64,000 nucleotides of DNA from YC2-FULL-38-9 sp964629635 (GTDB lineage Bacteria; Patescibacteriota; Microgenomatia; UBA1406; GWC2-37-13): contig CAZVQS010000002.1 of the NCBI GenBank assembly GCA_964629635.1, forward strand, positions 434,001 through 498,000, written 5' to 3'. The position numbers and the translations under genes are program-made. The notes beneath the pieces were generated by a model, which saw only the letters and a program-made list of their open reading frames with translations, ran no database searches and was not told the origin of the DNA. Positions 22,968 to 31,733 of the stretch are shown in pieces (position 1 is the first letter of the stretch; each line of letters opens with the position of its first letter).

Positions 22968-24941
22968 TCAGACTTCATTCGTGTCAAACTTCTGTGCGTA
23001 GATGCCCGCTCCCAAAAGGAGTATGAGCATGATGAGTACGAGAAGCGAGCTGCCCGGTCCCGTTGCCGGGAGGCTCACCGCGCCGAGCACCATGCCGCGC
23101 GGTTTGTCGCGGAAATCCGCGAGCGTCGCGTTGGTCGTGCCGTTTGTCGATGATGATGATGAACCCGATACGCTCACGCCCTGCGCCACGCCTCCAGAGG
23201 AGGATGACGACCCGTTATTAGAGCTGCTCGATGATGAGGATGAGCTTGAATTGTTGGACGATGATGAGCTTGAACTGCTTGAGGAACTCTGGCCCGGAGT
23301 GGGGGAGGGCGCGGGAGCGGATGAAGAGCTTGACTGCGTCACTTTCGTCTCGTTATGGTTCGCGTCGATATCGATGATCGCATCGATCATGGCGTCTCCG
23401 GTATCGATGATACCCGCGGCGTTGCCGATATTGCGGTTAGCCTTGTTGAATCCGGTTTTCGCGTAAGCCACGATCTGCTGGAACAGGCTCAGTTCGTTAT
23501 AGTTGTTTATCTGCGTACTGTTTGTCGAGTTTGTATCGCTGTTGAACTCGGAATCATCTCCCGTATTTTCGACCGCAAGGCTCTGGCCGGTTCCTCCCTG
23601 CCCGGAGCCCTGGGAAACTGCCGTATCGTTCGAATTAAGCTGTGCAAACATGAGAGTGTTGACCGTTGCGTCTCCCGTGTTTATGATGCCCGCATTTCCG
23701 CCGATTGAGATATTGCGGTTTGCGGTATTGCGGCCGGTGTTCGCTTTCGCGTTTACTGACTGCGAAACAGCCGCGTCATTGCTGTTTGAAACGCCGGTTG
23801 ATGTCTGGCTGTTCTGGTTCGCGTCAAACTGTGAGTCGTTGCCGGTGTTGGCGACCGCAAGGGTGAGGGGAGCGGATCCGCCGCCGTTTTCGATTTCCGT
23901 CGTATTGCTGTTGGCAACCGCTTTCATAAGTACATTTACCGTTGCGTCTCCCGTATTGATGACTCCCGCATCCCCGCCGAGCCCGATATTGCGCGAGGCG
24001 TCGTTATTGCCGGTGTTGGCGCTGCATGATGAGGCGTCAACCAGAAGCTGTTCCTGCGGGATCGGGGTGCCGCACATCTGGGAGAGGGTTGCGCGGTTGC
24101 TGTTGGTCACAACAACGAAGTTGGTCGTATTCTTGCTTCCGCTGATGCGTGTCCGGTCCCCGGTGTTGGACACGACGATCGATGCGCCGCTGCCCGGGCC
24201 GTTCCCGTTGCCGTTTCCGCCGATGAGTGCGACCGTGCCGTTTGCGGTCACGAGCATGTTGGTGTTGGTGGTCGCGTTTCCCGTTGTTATCCCTCCGGCG
24301 ACGCCGCCGATCGATATATTCCGGTCAGCCTTGTTGCCGCCGGTGTTTGCTTTCGCGTTCACCCCCTGGGTGATAGTGGTCGCGTTCCCGTTGTTCACGA
24401 GCGTCGTGGTCTGGCTGTTGTTTGATGTCGATGTGGTTAAGCCGTTGCCGGTATTTGCGATTCCGGTCGATGCTCCGCCTGCTCCCGCGCCGTTACCGCT
24501 GACTGCAGTCGCGTTTGAATTTGCCGCGACAGCCGCGGTCGTATTCACCGCCGCGTCGCCGGTTGTGATCATGCCGGCGTTTCCGCCGATCGATATGTTG
24601 CGCGATGCTTCGTTTTCTCCCGTGTTCGCCTCCGCGTTCACCTGCTGGCTGACATCCGCGTTGTTCTGGTTGTCGACCTGAGTGCTTGAGGAGGAATTAT
24701 TGGATGAGGAAACCGACGTGTTGTCCCCCGTATTCTGTACGGTGGTTGCAGGAGCGGATGAAGTATCTGCGTTTATCTGCGATGTCTGGCTTGTAGCGTT
24801 TTGGGTGATGGAAGAAGTGAGGTCCGAACGGTTCGGCATGTCTTCCGCCTTGAGGAAAGTCGGCGCAAGTATCTGACCAAGTATAAGTATAAAACTTACG
24901 GACTTGGCAATATTTTTCTGGTATTTTTTCGGTATGGTCAT
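22968..24941 (-). CDS. LPxTG-ended Asn/Thr/Gly-repeat surface protein
   Basis: 657 residues: signal peptide (about 1-32), five ~90-residue repeats starting NTGDNT, NTGNGL, NTGDRT, NTGNDS and NTGDDS, each with a second box like NISIGGNAG-x-I-x-TGDA-x-V-N. A poly-Ser/Pro/Asn spacer follows (about 545-600), then LADFRDKPRG, SLPATGPG, a hydrophobic helix and a short tail. LPATG plus helix is a sortase-like sorting signal, although the tail has little positive charge. No sortase is seen in this window. First gene of the three-gene repeat-protein cluster. Confidence 0.75.
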   Translation of the reverse strand: MTIPKKYQKNIAKSVSFILILGQILAPTFLKAEDMPNRSDLTSSITQNATSQTSQINADTSSAPATTVQNTGDNTSVSSSNNSSSSTQVDNQNNADVSQQVNAEANTGENEASRNISIGGNAGMITTGDAAVNTTAAVAANSNATAVSGNGAGAGGASTGIANTGNGLTTSTSNNSQTTTLVNNGNATTITQGVNAKANTGGNKADRNISIGGVAGGITTGNATTNTNMLVTANGTVALIGGNGNGNGPGSGASIVVSNTGDRTRISGSKNTTNFVVVTNSNRATLSQMCGTPIPQEQLLVDASSCSANTGNNDASRNIGLGGDAGVINTGDATVNVLMKAVANSNTTEIENGGGSAPLTLAVANTGNDSQFDANQNSQTSTGVSNSNDAAVSQSVNAKANTGRNTANRNISIGGNAGIINTGDATVNTLMFAQLNSNDTAVSQGSGQGGTGQSLAVENTGDDSEFNSDTNSTNSTQINNYNELSLFQQIVAYAKTGFNKANRNIGNAAGIIDTGDAMIDAIIDIDANHNETKVTQSSSSSAPAPSPTPGQSSSSSSSSSSSNNSSSSSSSSSSNNGSSSSSGGVAQGVSVSGSSSSSTNGTTNATLADFRDKPRGMVLGAVSLPATGPGSSLLVLIMLILLLGAGIYAQKFDTNEV

Positions 24942-25048
24942 CTTTTGTTTTTCTAAAGAGCTAAACTATCGGACTGGATGAATGGTAATGCCGAGACGTG
25001 TGCGCGCAATAATAGTTATGTGTGAATATCGTCATAGTTACCGTATGT

Positions 25049-25054
25049 TAAAAT
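25049..25054 (+). promoter_or_regulatory. Extended -10 promoter of folC
   Basis: TGT-TAAAAT ends 7 nt before the folC ATG, an extended -10 with leaderless spacing. Confidence 0.45.
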
Positions 25055-25061
25055 TGATGCC

Positions 25062-26405
25062 ATGCTGAAGAATTTCAAAGAAGCGCAGGACTATATATAT
25101 TCATATATAACGGAGCGGCCGAACCCGTTTGTCGGAGGGGAAGGCCTGAAGCGGACCGTGCATTTCCTGGACTTGCTCGGGAACCCGCAGGAAGCGTACA
25201 AAGTCATCCATATCGCAGGAACTTCGGGCAAAGGCTCGACCGCTTTCTACACAAGCAAACTGTTCCATGCGCTCGGTTTCCGAACCGGGCTTCATTTGTC
25301 CCCGCATCTTATTGACCTGCGGGAGCGGTTCATGATAAACAACGCGTTCATCCCGGAGGAGAAATTCGTATCCTATCTCAACTCAATTATTCCCTTTGCG
25401 CAACAGATGGAGAAAACGGAATTCGGAAAACTATCGTATTTCGAACTGCTCGTCAGTCTTGCCTTCTATGTCTACCGCGAGGAAAAAGTGGACTATGCGG
25501 TGGTGGAAACCGGCATGGGAGGCTGGTATGACGGAACCAACACGGTGCAAAGCGCGAGCAAAACGGCGGTCATAACCGCTATCGGGCTCGACCACACCGA
25601 GATCCTCGGGAAAACCGAGGAGGAAATAACCCTCCATAAAGCGAAAATCATAAAGACGGGAAATACGGTTGTCGCGCATGCGAATACGCCTTCAGTCCGC
25701 GCGGTCATCGAAGGAGAAGCTCAAGAGCAGCATGCCGGGATCGTATGGGTGAGGCCGGGGGAAACCGTATCCGATGTCAGGACCACGGAAGAGGGGATAC
25801 TGTTCAATTACCGGCAGGGTTCCCGTGAACTCACGGACATTTCAATCCCGACCCATGCCCGGTACCAGGCGGAAAACGCGGGAATTGCCCTTTCCGTTTT
25901 ATACGCGCTTGCTGATAGAGACGGATTTGCGGTTGATGAAGCAACCGTACGCAACGCATTGAAAGGAACCGGATTCAAAGGCCGGATGGAAGAGTTCGAG
26001 AAGGACGGAAAAAGGATTATTCTTGACGGCGCGCATAACCCGCAGAAAATGGAAGCGTTCCTGGACTCGCTGGTCAAAGCATATTCGGATAAGTCATTCC
26101 ATTTCCTGGTCGCGTTCAAGAAGCGCAAGGATTACAAATCCATGCTGTCCCTGATCGGGAAGGTTGCCAAATCCATAACGTTCACCGGATTCTACCTCGA
26201 TACCCAGGATTCCCGCCATTTGTCCGAGATCCCGGACGAACTGCTTGCCGAATCCGTCGCGGACGGGTACAAAAACACCTGCGCGATTACCGATCCGGTT
26301 GATGCATTCAATGGTTTATTAAACAACATGAAGAATGAGGATATCGCAGTGGTGACCGGCTCCCTATACCTGTTAAGCTGCCTGTACCCCCGTATCCGGC
26401 CATAA
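25062..26405 (+). CDS. folC: Folylpolyglutamate/dihydrofolate synthase (Mur ligase family)
   Basis: 447 residues, normal for FolC. ATP P-loop GTSGKGST (about 51-58), SPHLIDLRERF, GMGGWYDGTN, the central GLDHTEILGKT and the C-terminal ligase-domain ILDGAHNPQKM are all diagnostic. Adds glutamate to folates (and in some organisms to dihydropteroate). No other folate genes are in the window. Transcribed alone; TAAAAT is 7 nt before the ATG. The 26406-26535 stretch after it holds only REP-like repeats. Confidence 0.95.
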   Translation: MLKNFKEAQDYIYSYITERPNPFVGGEGLKRTVHFLDLLGNPQEAYKVIHIAGTSGKGSTAFYTSKLFHALGFRTGLHLSPHLIDLRERFMINNAFIPEEKFVSYLNSIIPFAQQMEKTEFGKLSYFELLVSLAFYVYREEKVDYAVVETGMGGWYDGTNTVQSASKTAVITAIGLDHTEILGKTEEEITLHKAKIIKTGNTVVAHANTPSVRAVIEGEAQEQHAGIVWVRPGETVSDVRTTEEGILFNYRQGSRELTDISIPTHARYQAENAGIALSVLYALADRDGFAVDEATVRNALKGTGFKGRMEEFEKDGKRIILDGAHNPQKMEAFLDSLVKAYSDKSFHFLVAFKKRKDYKSMLSLIGKVAKSITFTGFYLDTQDSRHLSEIPDELLAESVADGYKNTCAITDPVDAFNGLLNNMKNEDIAVVTGSLYLLSCLYPRIRP

Positions 26406-26416
26406 CTCCTTATCAT

Positions 26417-26525
26417 CGTCATTCCGGTACCTCTTTTCGTCATTCCGGCGCCTTTTTCGTCATTCGGCACTTTTACACCGTCATTCCGGTATCACTTTTC
26501 GTCATTCCGGCGCAGGCCGGAATCC
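26417..26525 (+). repeat. Tandem 21-bp REP-like half-sites ending in a full palindrome
   Basis: The string CGTCATTC(C)GG starts at 26417, 26438, 26458, 26479 and 26500, so the period is 20-21 bp. The first four are half-sites with variable T-rich fill; the fifth continues into the palindrome CATTCCGGC..GCCGGAATCC. It abuts the 3' side of the GIY-YIG gene, as the shorter array does at 18379. Confidence 0.9.
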
Positions 26526-26535
26526 AGACTATAAA

Positions 26536-26832
26536 CTACACAATCTCTTTTACCTCATCATATAAATCATTCCACAACGGGTTCTTTTGCTCGATCAAGT
26601 CCAGTTTCCATATCCTTTTCCATTCTTTTAACTGCTTTTCCCTCCGGATAGCACGTTCGATATTTTCAAACACTTCGAAATATACCAAGCGGTCCAATCC
26701 ATACGTCTTGGTAAATCCTTCTATCTTTTTCTCTTTATGTTCCCAAATCCGTTTGCAGATGTCAGAAGTCACGCCTATATATAACGTTCCGTTTCTCATG
26801 TTGGTGAGAATGTATACAAAAGAAGATTTCAT
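26536..26832 (-). CDS. GIY-YIG nuclease domain protein (URI family), copy 2
   Basis: 98 residues from ATG 26832. SFVYIL..GTLYIGVTSDICKRIWEHK, then GFTKTYG and AIRREKQLKEW. Clearly homologous to the protein at 18424 along its whole length but well diverged, so not a recent duplication. Flanked by a 21-bp half-site array on the 3' side and a palindrome on the 5' side. Predicted DNA endonuclease. Confidence 0.88.
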   Translation of the reverse strand: MKSSFVYILTNMRNGTLYIGVTSDICKRIWEHKEKKIEGFTKTYGLDRLVYFEVFENIERAIRREKQLKEWKRIWKLDLIEQKNPLWNDLYDEVKEIV

Positions 26833-26844
26833 CTAGTTTATCCT

Positions 26845-26870
26845 GGATCCCGGTTTTCACCGGGATGACG
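26845..26870 (-). repeat. REP-like palindrome
   Basis: GGATCCCGG, TTTTCA loop region, CCGGGATGACG: inverted relative to the palindrome at 26500-26525. The stop of the gene ending at 26857 is in its loop. Confidence 0.85.
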
Positions 26871-28134
26871 ATCCATTGAACAGTGTTCTTTTTATAAGCA
26901 GGACTACGCCAACGATTGCTGCATCAAGCAATACGAAGTACCTGCACCAGGGATCAGTTGTCTCTGCGAAAACCACATACGAAAACGACAAACATTTGTT
27001 CAGCGATTTGAAGACAAGAAACGCCACGACAGCTTCACCCGACAGCGCAAGGCTGAATAAGCTGTTTCTCGTTAACCTTCCCGCCGCTCCGAGATAAAAT
27101 ACCGCTACCAGTGCCTCAACCACAAGGATAGGCCACCAGATGCATTTGCATGTAACGGTTTCGCCTTTCACTTCTCCTGTTGTGCCTGCAAGTTCAATGC
27201 CTTTGCTTGAACTGCTGCTTGATGTGGACGCTCCCCGCACCGCGCCCGTCTGCACAAAACGCTGCGGTCCGGTAGTCGGTGCGGCAGTCGAGGCTCCGAG
27301 CGTATCGCCGCTTCTCCGCAAATCAGTGCCAGCACCGATGAAAACAATGCCGGTCGGATTTCCCTCCATGCAGTCGTTAACCGCCCGGATCTTGAAATAG
27401 TACCCGTATTTATTCAGCTCCAATCCTGTAACGTTTGTCTCCGTGGTTTTGCCGACGGATTTTGAGCCGTCCCCGTCGCCGTCCGTATCCGTATCTTTCG
27501 ACCAGCTCAACCGGTAGCCGGTATATTCTCCGGTTACCGCACCCCACACCGCTTTGACTTCGGTATCGCTTACGCGGGTAAGGGATAGGGGACCGGGGAC
27601 AGCAGGGGTTTGTTTACCGCAGACCGATGAGGATGAACCTCCATTGAATCCGAGCACCATGTCAAACTGTGTTGATTTCTCCTGGTAGTCGTTGCCCGCC
27701 GTCGTATACATATAAGCCGTAAAGGAATAGGTCTCGCTAGTACCCGCAGCCAGCGCGGGATTCAAAGTTACCATGCTGCTCTGGTAAAACGCATAAAGGG
27801 AATTGTCCCACAACACCGGACCTCCCTCCCTGCCGATGGTAAACTGCACGACCTGGTCGAAGTCAGCGTCCGTTGTGCTGTTTTGTTCGTGTACGGTTAC
27901 GCTTATCGGTCCGCCGCTGCTGTTTGTCACTTTTACGGTCTTCAATAGAGATTTTCCCGGATACCAGATTTCGGATGACGGAAAGAAACCGGTTACGGAT
28001 GAGGGCGTGCAGCCCGATTCCGTACATGTGATATCCACATCCGCCGCGTATACCGGATTCACGGCAAACAATAAAAGTGAAATCCCGCCTATTATCAGTG
28101 AAACAATTTTTTTCATAATTATTTTCATGTTCAT
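26857..28134 (-). CDS. Secreted/membrane protein: camelysin-like N-terminus, Fn3 domain, multi-helix C-terminus
   Basis: About 425 residues. A longer frame to 28164 only translates the palindromic repeat; ATG 28134, 28128 or 28116 are candidates, all before the signal peptide (ending VYAADV). An extracellular beta domain (about 40-175) is followed by an Fn3 domain (about 180-270), a Ser-rich spacer and four membrane helices (about 335-420). The last residues (GSSSR) and TGA come from the REP-like palindrome. Probably a surface protein of the TasA/SipW-like locus; exact function unknown. Confidence 0.65.
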   Translation of the reverse strand: MNMKIIMKKIVSLIIGGISLLLFAVNPVYAADVDITCTESGCTPSSVTGFFPSSEIWYPGKSLLKTVKVTNSSGGPISVTVHEQNSTTDADFDQVVQFTIGREGGPVLWDNSLYAFYQSSMVTLNPALAAGTSETYSFTAYMYTTAGNDYQEKSTQFDMVLGFNGGSSSSVCGKQTPAVPGPLSLTRVSDTEVKAVWGAVTGEYTGYRLSWSKDTDTDGDGDGSKSVGKTTETNVTGLELNKYGYYFKIRAVNDCMEGNPTGIVFIGAGTDLRRSGDTLGASTAAPTTGPQRFVQTGAVRGASTSSSSSSKGIELAGTTGEVKGETVTCKCIWWPILVVEALVAVFYLGAAGRLTRNSLFSLALSGEAVVAFLVFKSLNKCLSFSYVVFAETTDPWCRYFVLLDAAIVGVVLLIKRTLFNGSSSR

Positions 28135-28143
28135 TTCCGGAAC

Positions 28144-28217
28144 CCGGATTTCACGGAATGACAAACAAAAAACTTCACACCCGTGCCTTTTTTGTCATTC
28201 CCGCGAAAGCGGGAATC
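28144..28217. repeat. Pair of REP-like palindromes, inward facing
   Basis: A degenerate copy ending CACGGAATGAC (28144-28162) and a perfect one starting GTCATTCCCGC and ending GCGGGAATC (28194-28217) face each other across 31 bp, a BIME-like pair. The orientation is opposite to the outward GTCAT ends of the GIY-YIG elements, and no nuclease gene lies between. Confidence 0.8.
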
Positions 28218-28227
28218 TTTCCTCCCT

Positions 28228-31143
28228 TCACAACCCGCTCTCTATCCTTATTTCCTTCCCTTCCTTGTCCGTTAGCGCAACTTCTAATCTCAGGTTTTCG
28301 GTATCCGTCATTTTCGTACATACGCCACCAGAACACGTTTCAAGGATTATGCCCGAAGCTTCAAATACATCCTGGCCGGTAAGTTTTTCAGGACTCGCGG
28401 AATTGTCCGCAATCGCTTTTCCGGTTGCCCTGTTTTCGAGAATATAAACCAGTTCCGTAAACCCGCCGATGTTCTCTATCTTGATGGTGGCCGAGTCGTC
28501 GCCCTCGGACAGGATAAGCTTCGCTGATGGCGTTGACGTTGCGGTCGGGGTGGGTGAGGAAACGAGTCTTATTCTGCTGTACGGCTCGTTTTCCGAGCGG
28601 TTTTCATATCCTGGCGTACCGCGGACATCGGAACCTGCGGTTCCGGCAGTGAAGAAATCTGTTTTCGAATCTTCATCGATACAGGTATACCAGCTCAAAG
28701 GGTCTGTACCGTCGCCCGGAACCGAAGTGCGCTCCATCGAATAATATTTCAGGCTCGCATTGTCATGCAATCCTTCTCCCTCCCCGTCGGACAGGTCAAA
28801 TGCGTAGTCCCACGCTTCGTCAACCGGGTTGTCGTGCGCATCAATCAGCTGGAGCTGCAGATGTCCCGCATTCAGATCGACCGCGGTTGTCACATAATCC
28901 GCAACAACACCGGATTTTAATTGGCTGTCTTCGCTGCCCGGAGCGAAATTACTGATGAGGAAGTATCCTTTTGCAGGGATGATCTTGTCGGGAAGGGTAA
29001 TCATGGGATCGTATTCGGAGCCGTCGTACTTCTCGATTTTGAAATCTTTCAGGTTTATGTCCCGGTCCGTCATGTTGCGCAGCTCGATCCATTCGTCAGC
29101 CTGGGATACGCTTGATCCCATCCACATGAGCTCGTTTATGATGATGTCTCCGTACGTTACCGTTTCCCCGGGCTCGATTTCATCAGTCCTGTCCGATACG
29201 GTCGCAATCGCAGACCAGTTCGGCGCCTCATCTGCCGCACGTACCGCAAAATAATACAAAGTGTCCGGATTCAATCCCAGGATTTCAACGTTGTCGGTTT
29301 CCCCGGCCGTCTGCGGCACCGGCATTTTTGCCGCCGGAGTTGCGGTCTCAAACGTTCCTTCATCGGTGATGGGGGACAGGGAATACCGGATGTCGTACCG
29401 GGCGGCGCGCCCCGTATACCCGTCGTTGCCCGGAGCCGTCCAGTTCAGGCTTACAAAATTGGCTCCCTTCTTTACAACCGTAAGGCCGATCGGCACACCC
29501 GGACCTTGCGTATCCGTTATCACATACACCCGGTACACTGGGCTTTCGTTTCCCGCTTTGTCGACTGCATAGTATTCGATCCAATGGTTGCCGTGCTCCT
29601 TCACCTGGAACGTCGAATCCGTTGTCTGCCATTCGCCTCCGCCGATCTTGTAGCGGTAATGGCTGATCCCGGATCCCGCGTCCGACCCGGTCAGTGTATA
29701 CACCGCATGTTCCGGAGCGGTAAGGAAGTAAGTCGTGACTTCGTCGACATATGCGAGCGACTGGCGCTGGTCATCGAGCGTATTGCCCGCGTAGACCGCC
29801 AGGTTGACGTTTTCCGTATCCGCGTAATCGCTCAGGTCATAATAGAACTGCTTCCATCCGGTCGCATGGTAATCGCCGTCTTTCGGAGCCGACAGATCGT
29901 CATAATCCGTTTCAAACACTTCATTGCCGTTCAATCGTATGAAAAATCCCGGATTGTCGGCTGCATAATCCTTCGATACGTAGTTGTAATGGAGGGACAG
30001 GCTTTTTGCGCCTCCGGATATGGACTGCATGAGCCTGTTTTCCCAAACCATGTTTCCGTTGTCTCCCGCATACTGCCAGTTGCCGACTTTGGCCATCGAA
30101 CTTCCCGCAAAAGGCGTTATGACAAGATCGGGACTGCCGGAAGGCTGGCCGATGCTGTCGTCTGATACCGTCTCCACCGTGTCCGCCGTTTCCCAACCGT
30201 TCAATCCGCTTTCAAATCCGCCGTTTTCCACCTTTTCCGAAAGCGTTTTCGTATATGATCCGGTAATGGAAAGGCTGACTGTTGCGGGAGCGGATGTATC
30301 AAGAGTCAAACCGCATTGTTCAGAAATCACGCTTTCGTTGCCTGCTTTATCGACGGCTATGATTGTATAGTAATACGGGTTATTTCCGGGTGTCATATTT
30401 CCCCTATATTGGACAACCGGGTGATAAACCTTTGCATGTTTCGGATTTGATTTGGTGCCGAACCAATAATAATCAATATTCGGATCCGTGCTCTGATTCC
30501 AAACCACCGTAATCTGGGTATCATTTGTCACTCCTCCACAGCCGAGCTCCTTCCAAGTGGATTGATTATGTCCTTTATAAATAGTGTTTATTTTGGGTTT
30601 TGCCGGTTTAGTGCTGTCCAATGTCAGTTTCCATACATCGCTCCACGCGCTTTCATTCCCGAGTGTATCTACCGCCTTAACCCTCCACCAGAATATACCG
30701 TCAGGTGCACCTCCCGCATTTTTTACGATCCGTTTTTCTCCTTCCAATAATTGCATCTGTGCGTTCGTATACGTTGCAGTGTACCGTACCCGTCCAGCAG
30801 GACAAATATGGCCGGGATACAGCCTGGGATCTACCGCACAGCTTTCGTAATAATATGTAACCGGGTTGGAACCCCGGTCATCAATGACAAACGTCCATGC
30901 CTGTTTTAGGTTCGCGCTGTTCATGACGATATTATTCAAGGGTGATCTAAGTTGCGGAACAGGCGGTGGAGTCCAATCGGCTTTAAGCTGAATCTGATTA
31001 TTGTTACTGTTTACTGAAGAAAGGAAGTATGATGATGTTGAGGGAATGTGCACTTTTGTAACCACAAAAAGTACCCCAAGGAGAAACAACACCTTGCTAA
31101 ACGAACCCGCAAGCCTGACAAATGTCTGTGCTCTTCTATGCAT
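28228..31143 (-). CDS. Large secreted multidomain protein: Fn3-like domains, lectin-like domain, lamin-tail domain
   Basis: 971 residues. An N-terminal membrane anchor or signal (about 17-32) is followed by Fn3-like modules (FWWRVKAVDTLGNES, then YYTIIAVDKAGNESVI), a jelly-roll carbohydrate-binding-like region (VENGGFESGLNGWE, about 300-450), another sensor-like beta module, a typical Fn3 (VSLNWTAPGNDG..GLNPDTLYYFAVRA) and a lamin-tail domain (IIINELMWMGSS..DEWIELRN, about 665-790). No C-terminal anchor. Likely adhesion or surface scaffold. Its start overlaps the SipW-like gene by 8 bp. Confidence 0.75.
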   Translation of the reverse strand: MHRRAQTFVRLAGSFSKVLFLLGVLFVVTKVHIPSTSSYFLSSVNSNNNQIQLKADWTPPPVPQLRSPLNNIVMNSANLKQAWTFVIDDRGSNPVTYYYESCAVDPRLYPGHICPAGRVRYTATYTNAQMQLLEGEKRIVKNAGGAPDGIFWWRVKAVDTLGNESAWSDVWKLTLDSTKPAKPKINTIYKGHNQSTWKELGCGGVTNDTQITVVWNQSTDPNIDYYWFGTKSNPKHAKVYHPVVQYRGNMTPGNNPYYYTIIAVDKAGNESVISEQCGLTLDTSAPATVSLSITGSYTKTLSEKVENGGFESGLNGWETADTVETVSDDSIGQPSGSPDLVITPFAGSSMAKVGNWQYAGDNGNMVWENRLMQSISGGAKSLSLHYNYVSKDYAADNPGFFIRLNGNEVFETDYDDLSAPKDGDYHATGWKQFYYDLSDYADTENVNLAVYAGNTLDDQRQSLAYVDEVTTYFLTAPEHAVYTLTGSDAGSGISHYRYKIGGGEWQTTDSTFQVKEHGNHWIEYYAVDKAGNESPVYRVYVITDTQGPGVPIGLTVVKKGANFVSLNWTAPGNDGYTGRAARYDIRYSLSPITDEGTFETATPAAKMPVPQTAGETDNVEILGLNPDTLYYFAVRAADEAPNWSAIATVSDRTDEIEPGETVTYGDIIINELMWMGSSVSQADEWIELRNMTDRDINLKDFKIEKYDGSEYDPMITLPDKIIPAKGYFLISNFAPGSEDSQLKSGVVADYVTTAVDLNAGHLQLQLIDAHDNPVDEAWDYAFDLSDGEGEGLHDNASLKYYSMERTSVPGDGTDPLSWYTCIDEDSKTDFFTAGTAGSDVRGTPGYENRSENEPYSRIRLVSSPTPTATSTPSAKLILSEGDDSATIKIENIGGFTELVYILENRATGKAIADNSASPEKLTGQDVFEASGIILETCSGGVCTKMTDTENLRLEVALTDKEGKEIRIESGL

Positions 31144-31681
31144 CTTTTTTTTGTTTTGATTTCTTAGCCAGCAATAACTTCAGTTCTTTTACAATATTTA
31201 AAATTTCGTTATATACGATTATGGTTGTTGGAATAATGAGAAATAACGTTAATCCTGGAGTTGTTCTTACGAACGAAAAGAAATAACCAAGCAGGGGAAT
31301 AGAAAAAAGTACTTTGCCGTAAATAGCCTCAGCCCTAACAAAACCATTATCTACCGTATTATTCGCGTCTCCTTTTGTTCTGTACACTACTTCGTTGTTG
31401 TTGACTTTCTCAACTGCGTTCACCCTATGCGTTACATACTTGACGTCGTTTAGGGGATAAAAGAAAGTGATAATGTCATTTTTCTTTATGTCTTTGGTCT
31501 TTTGGCTCAAGATAAGACTGCCTGTATTGATTGTAGGTTCCATTGAACCGGAATTGACAATGAAGAATCTGAAACTTAAAACATTTACAAATGAACCGAT
31601 TGTAATTGCGCCAATAAGTACTATGGCCAATATAGTAATTGAGTTTATGAGACTCACGATTTTTTTCATACGCAAAAACAT
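31136..31681 (-). CDS. Signal peptidase I, SipW/archaeal-ER type
   Basis: 181 residues (ATG 31669 is an alternative start). An N-terminal helix (about 10-35), catalytic Ser in NSGSMEPTI, and His instead of Lys in YVTHRVNAVE mark the SipW/ER-type Ser-His family. C-terminal helix (about 145-160) and a Lys-rich tail. This type cleaves TasA/camelysin-like precursors, and such a gene lies directly upstream (31734). Distinct from the Ser-Lys LepB at 18722. Confidence 0.9.
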   Translation of the reverse strand: MFLRMKKIVSLINSITILAIVLIGAITIGSFVNVLSFRFFIVNSGSMEPTINTGSLILSQKTKDIKKNDIITFFYPLNDVKYVTHRVNAVEKVNNNEVVYRTKGDANNTVDNGFVRAEAIYGKVLFSIPLLGYFFSFVRTTPGLTLFLIIPTTIIVYNEILNIVKELKLLLAKKSKQKKDA

Positions 31682-31733
31682 TATCCCTGGGGAGAAAGCG
31701 TCCTTCCTCCCCAGAAATAAATTAAACTTTCAA

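Larger units (their letters stand above)
26417..26870. mobile_element. GIY-YIG/REP-like element, copy 2
   Basis: Same plan as 18379-18734: 21-bp half-site array, palindrome, GIY-YIG gene on the minus strand, inverted palindrome. The palindrome arms differ in sequence (CCGG-type here, CCCCGC/CCCG-type there), as if gene and repeats diverged together. The right end supplies the last codons of the neighbouring gene. Confidence 0.55.

Noticed and set aside
26417..26525. Regular 21-bp repeats that could suggest a CRISPR array
   Set aside because: The conserved part is only ~11 bp, the fill is ~10 bp and T-rich, units are contiguous, there are no cas genes, and the last unit is a REP-like palindrome.
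28135..28164. N-terminal extension of the 26857 protein (MSFREIRVPE)
   Set aside because: These codons are the palindromic repeat itself and precede a perfectly normal signal peptide start.
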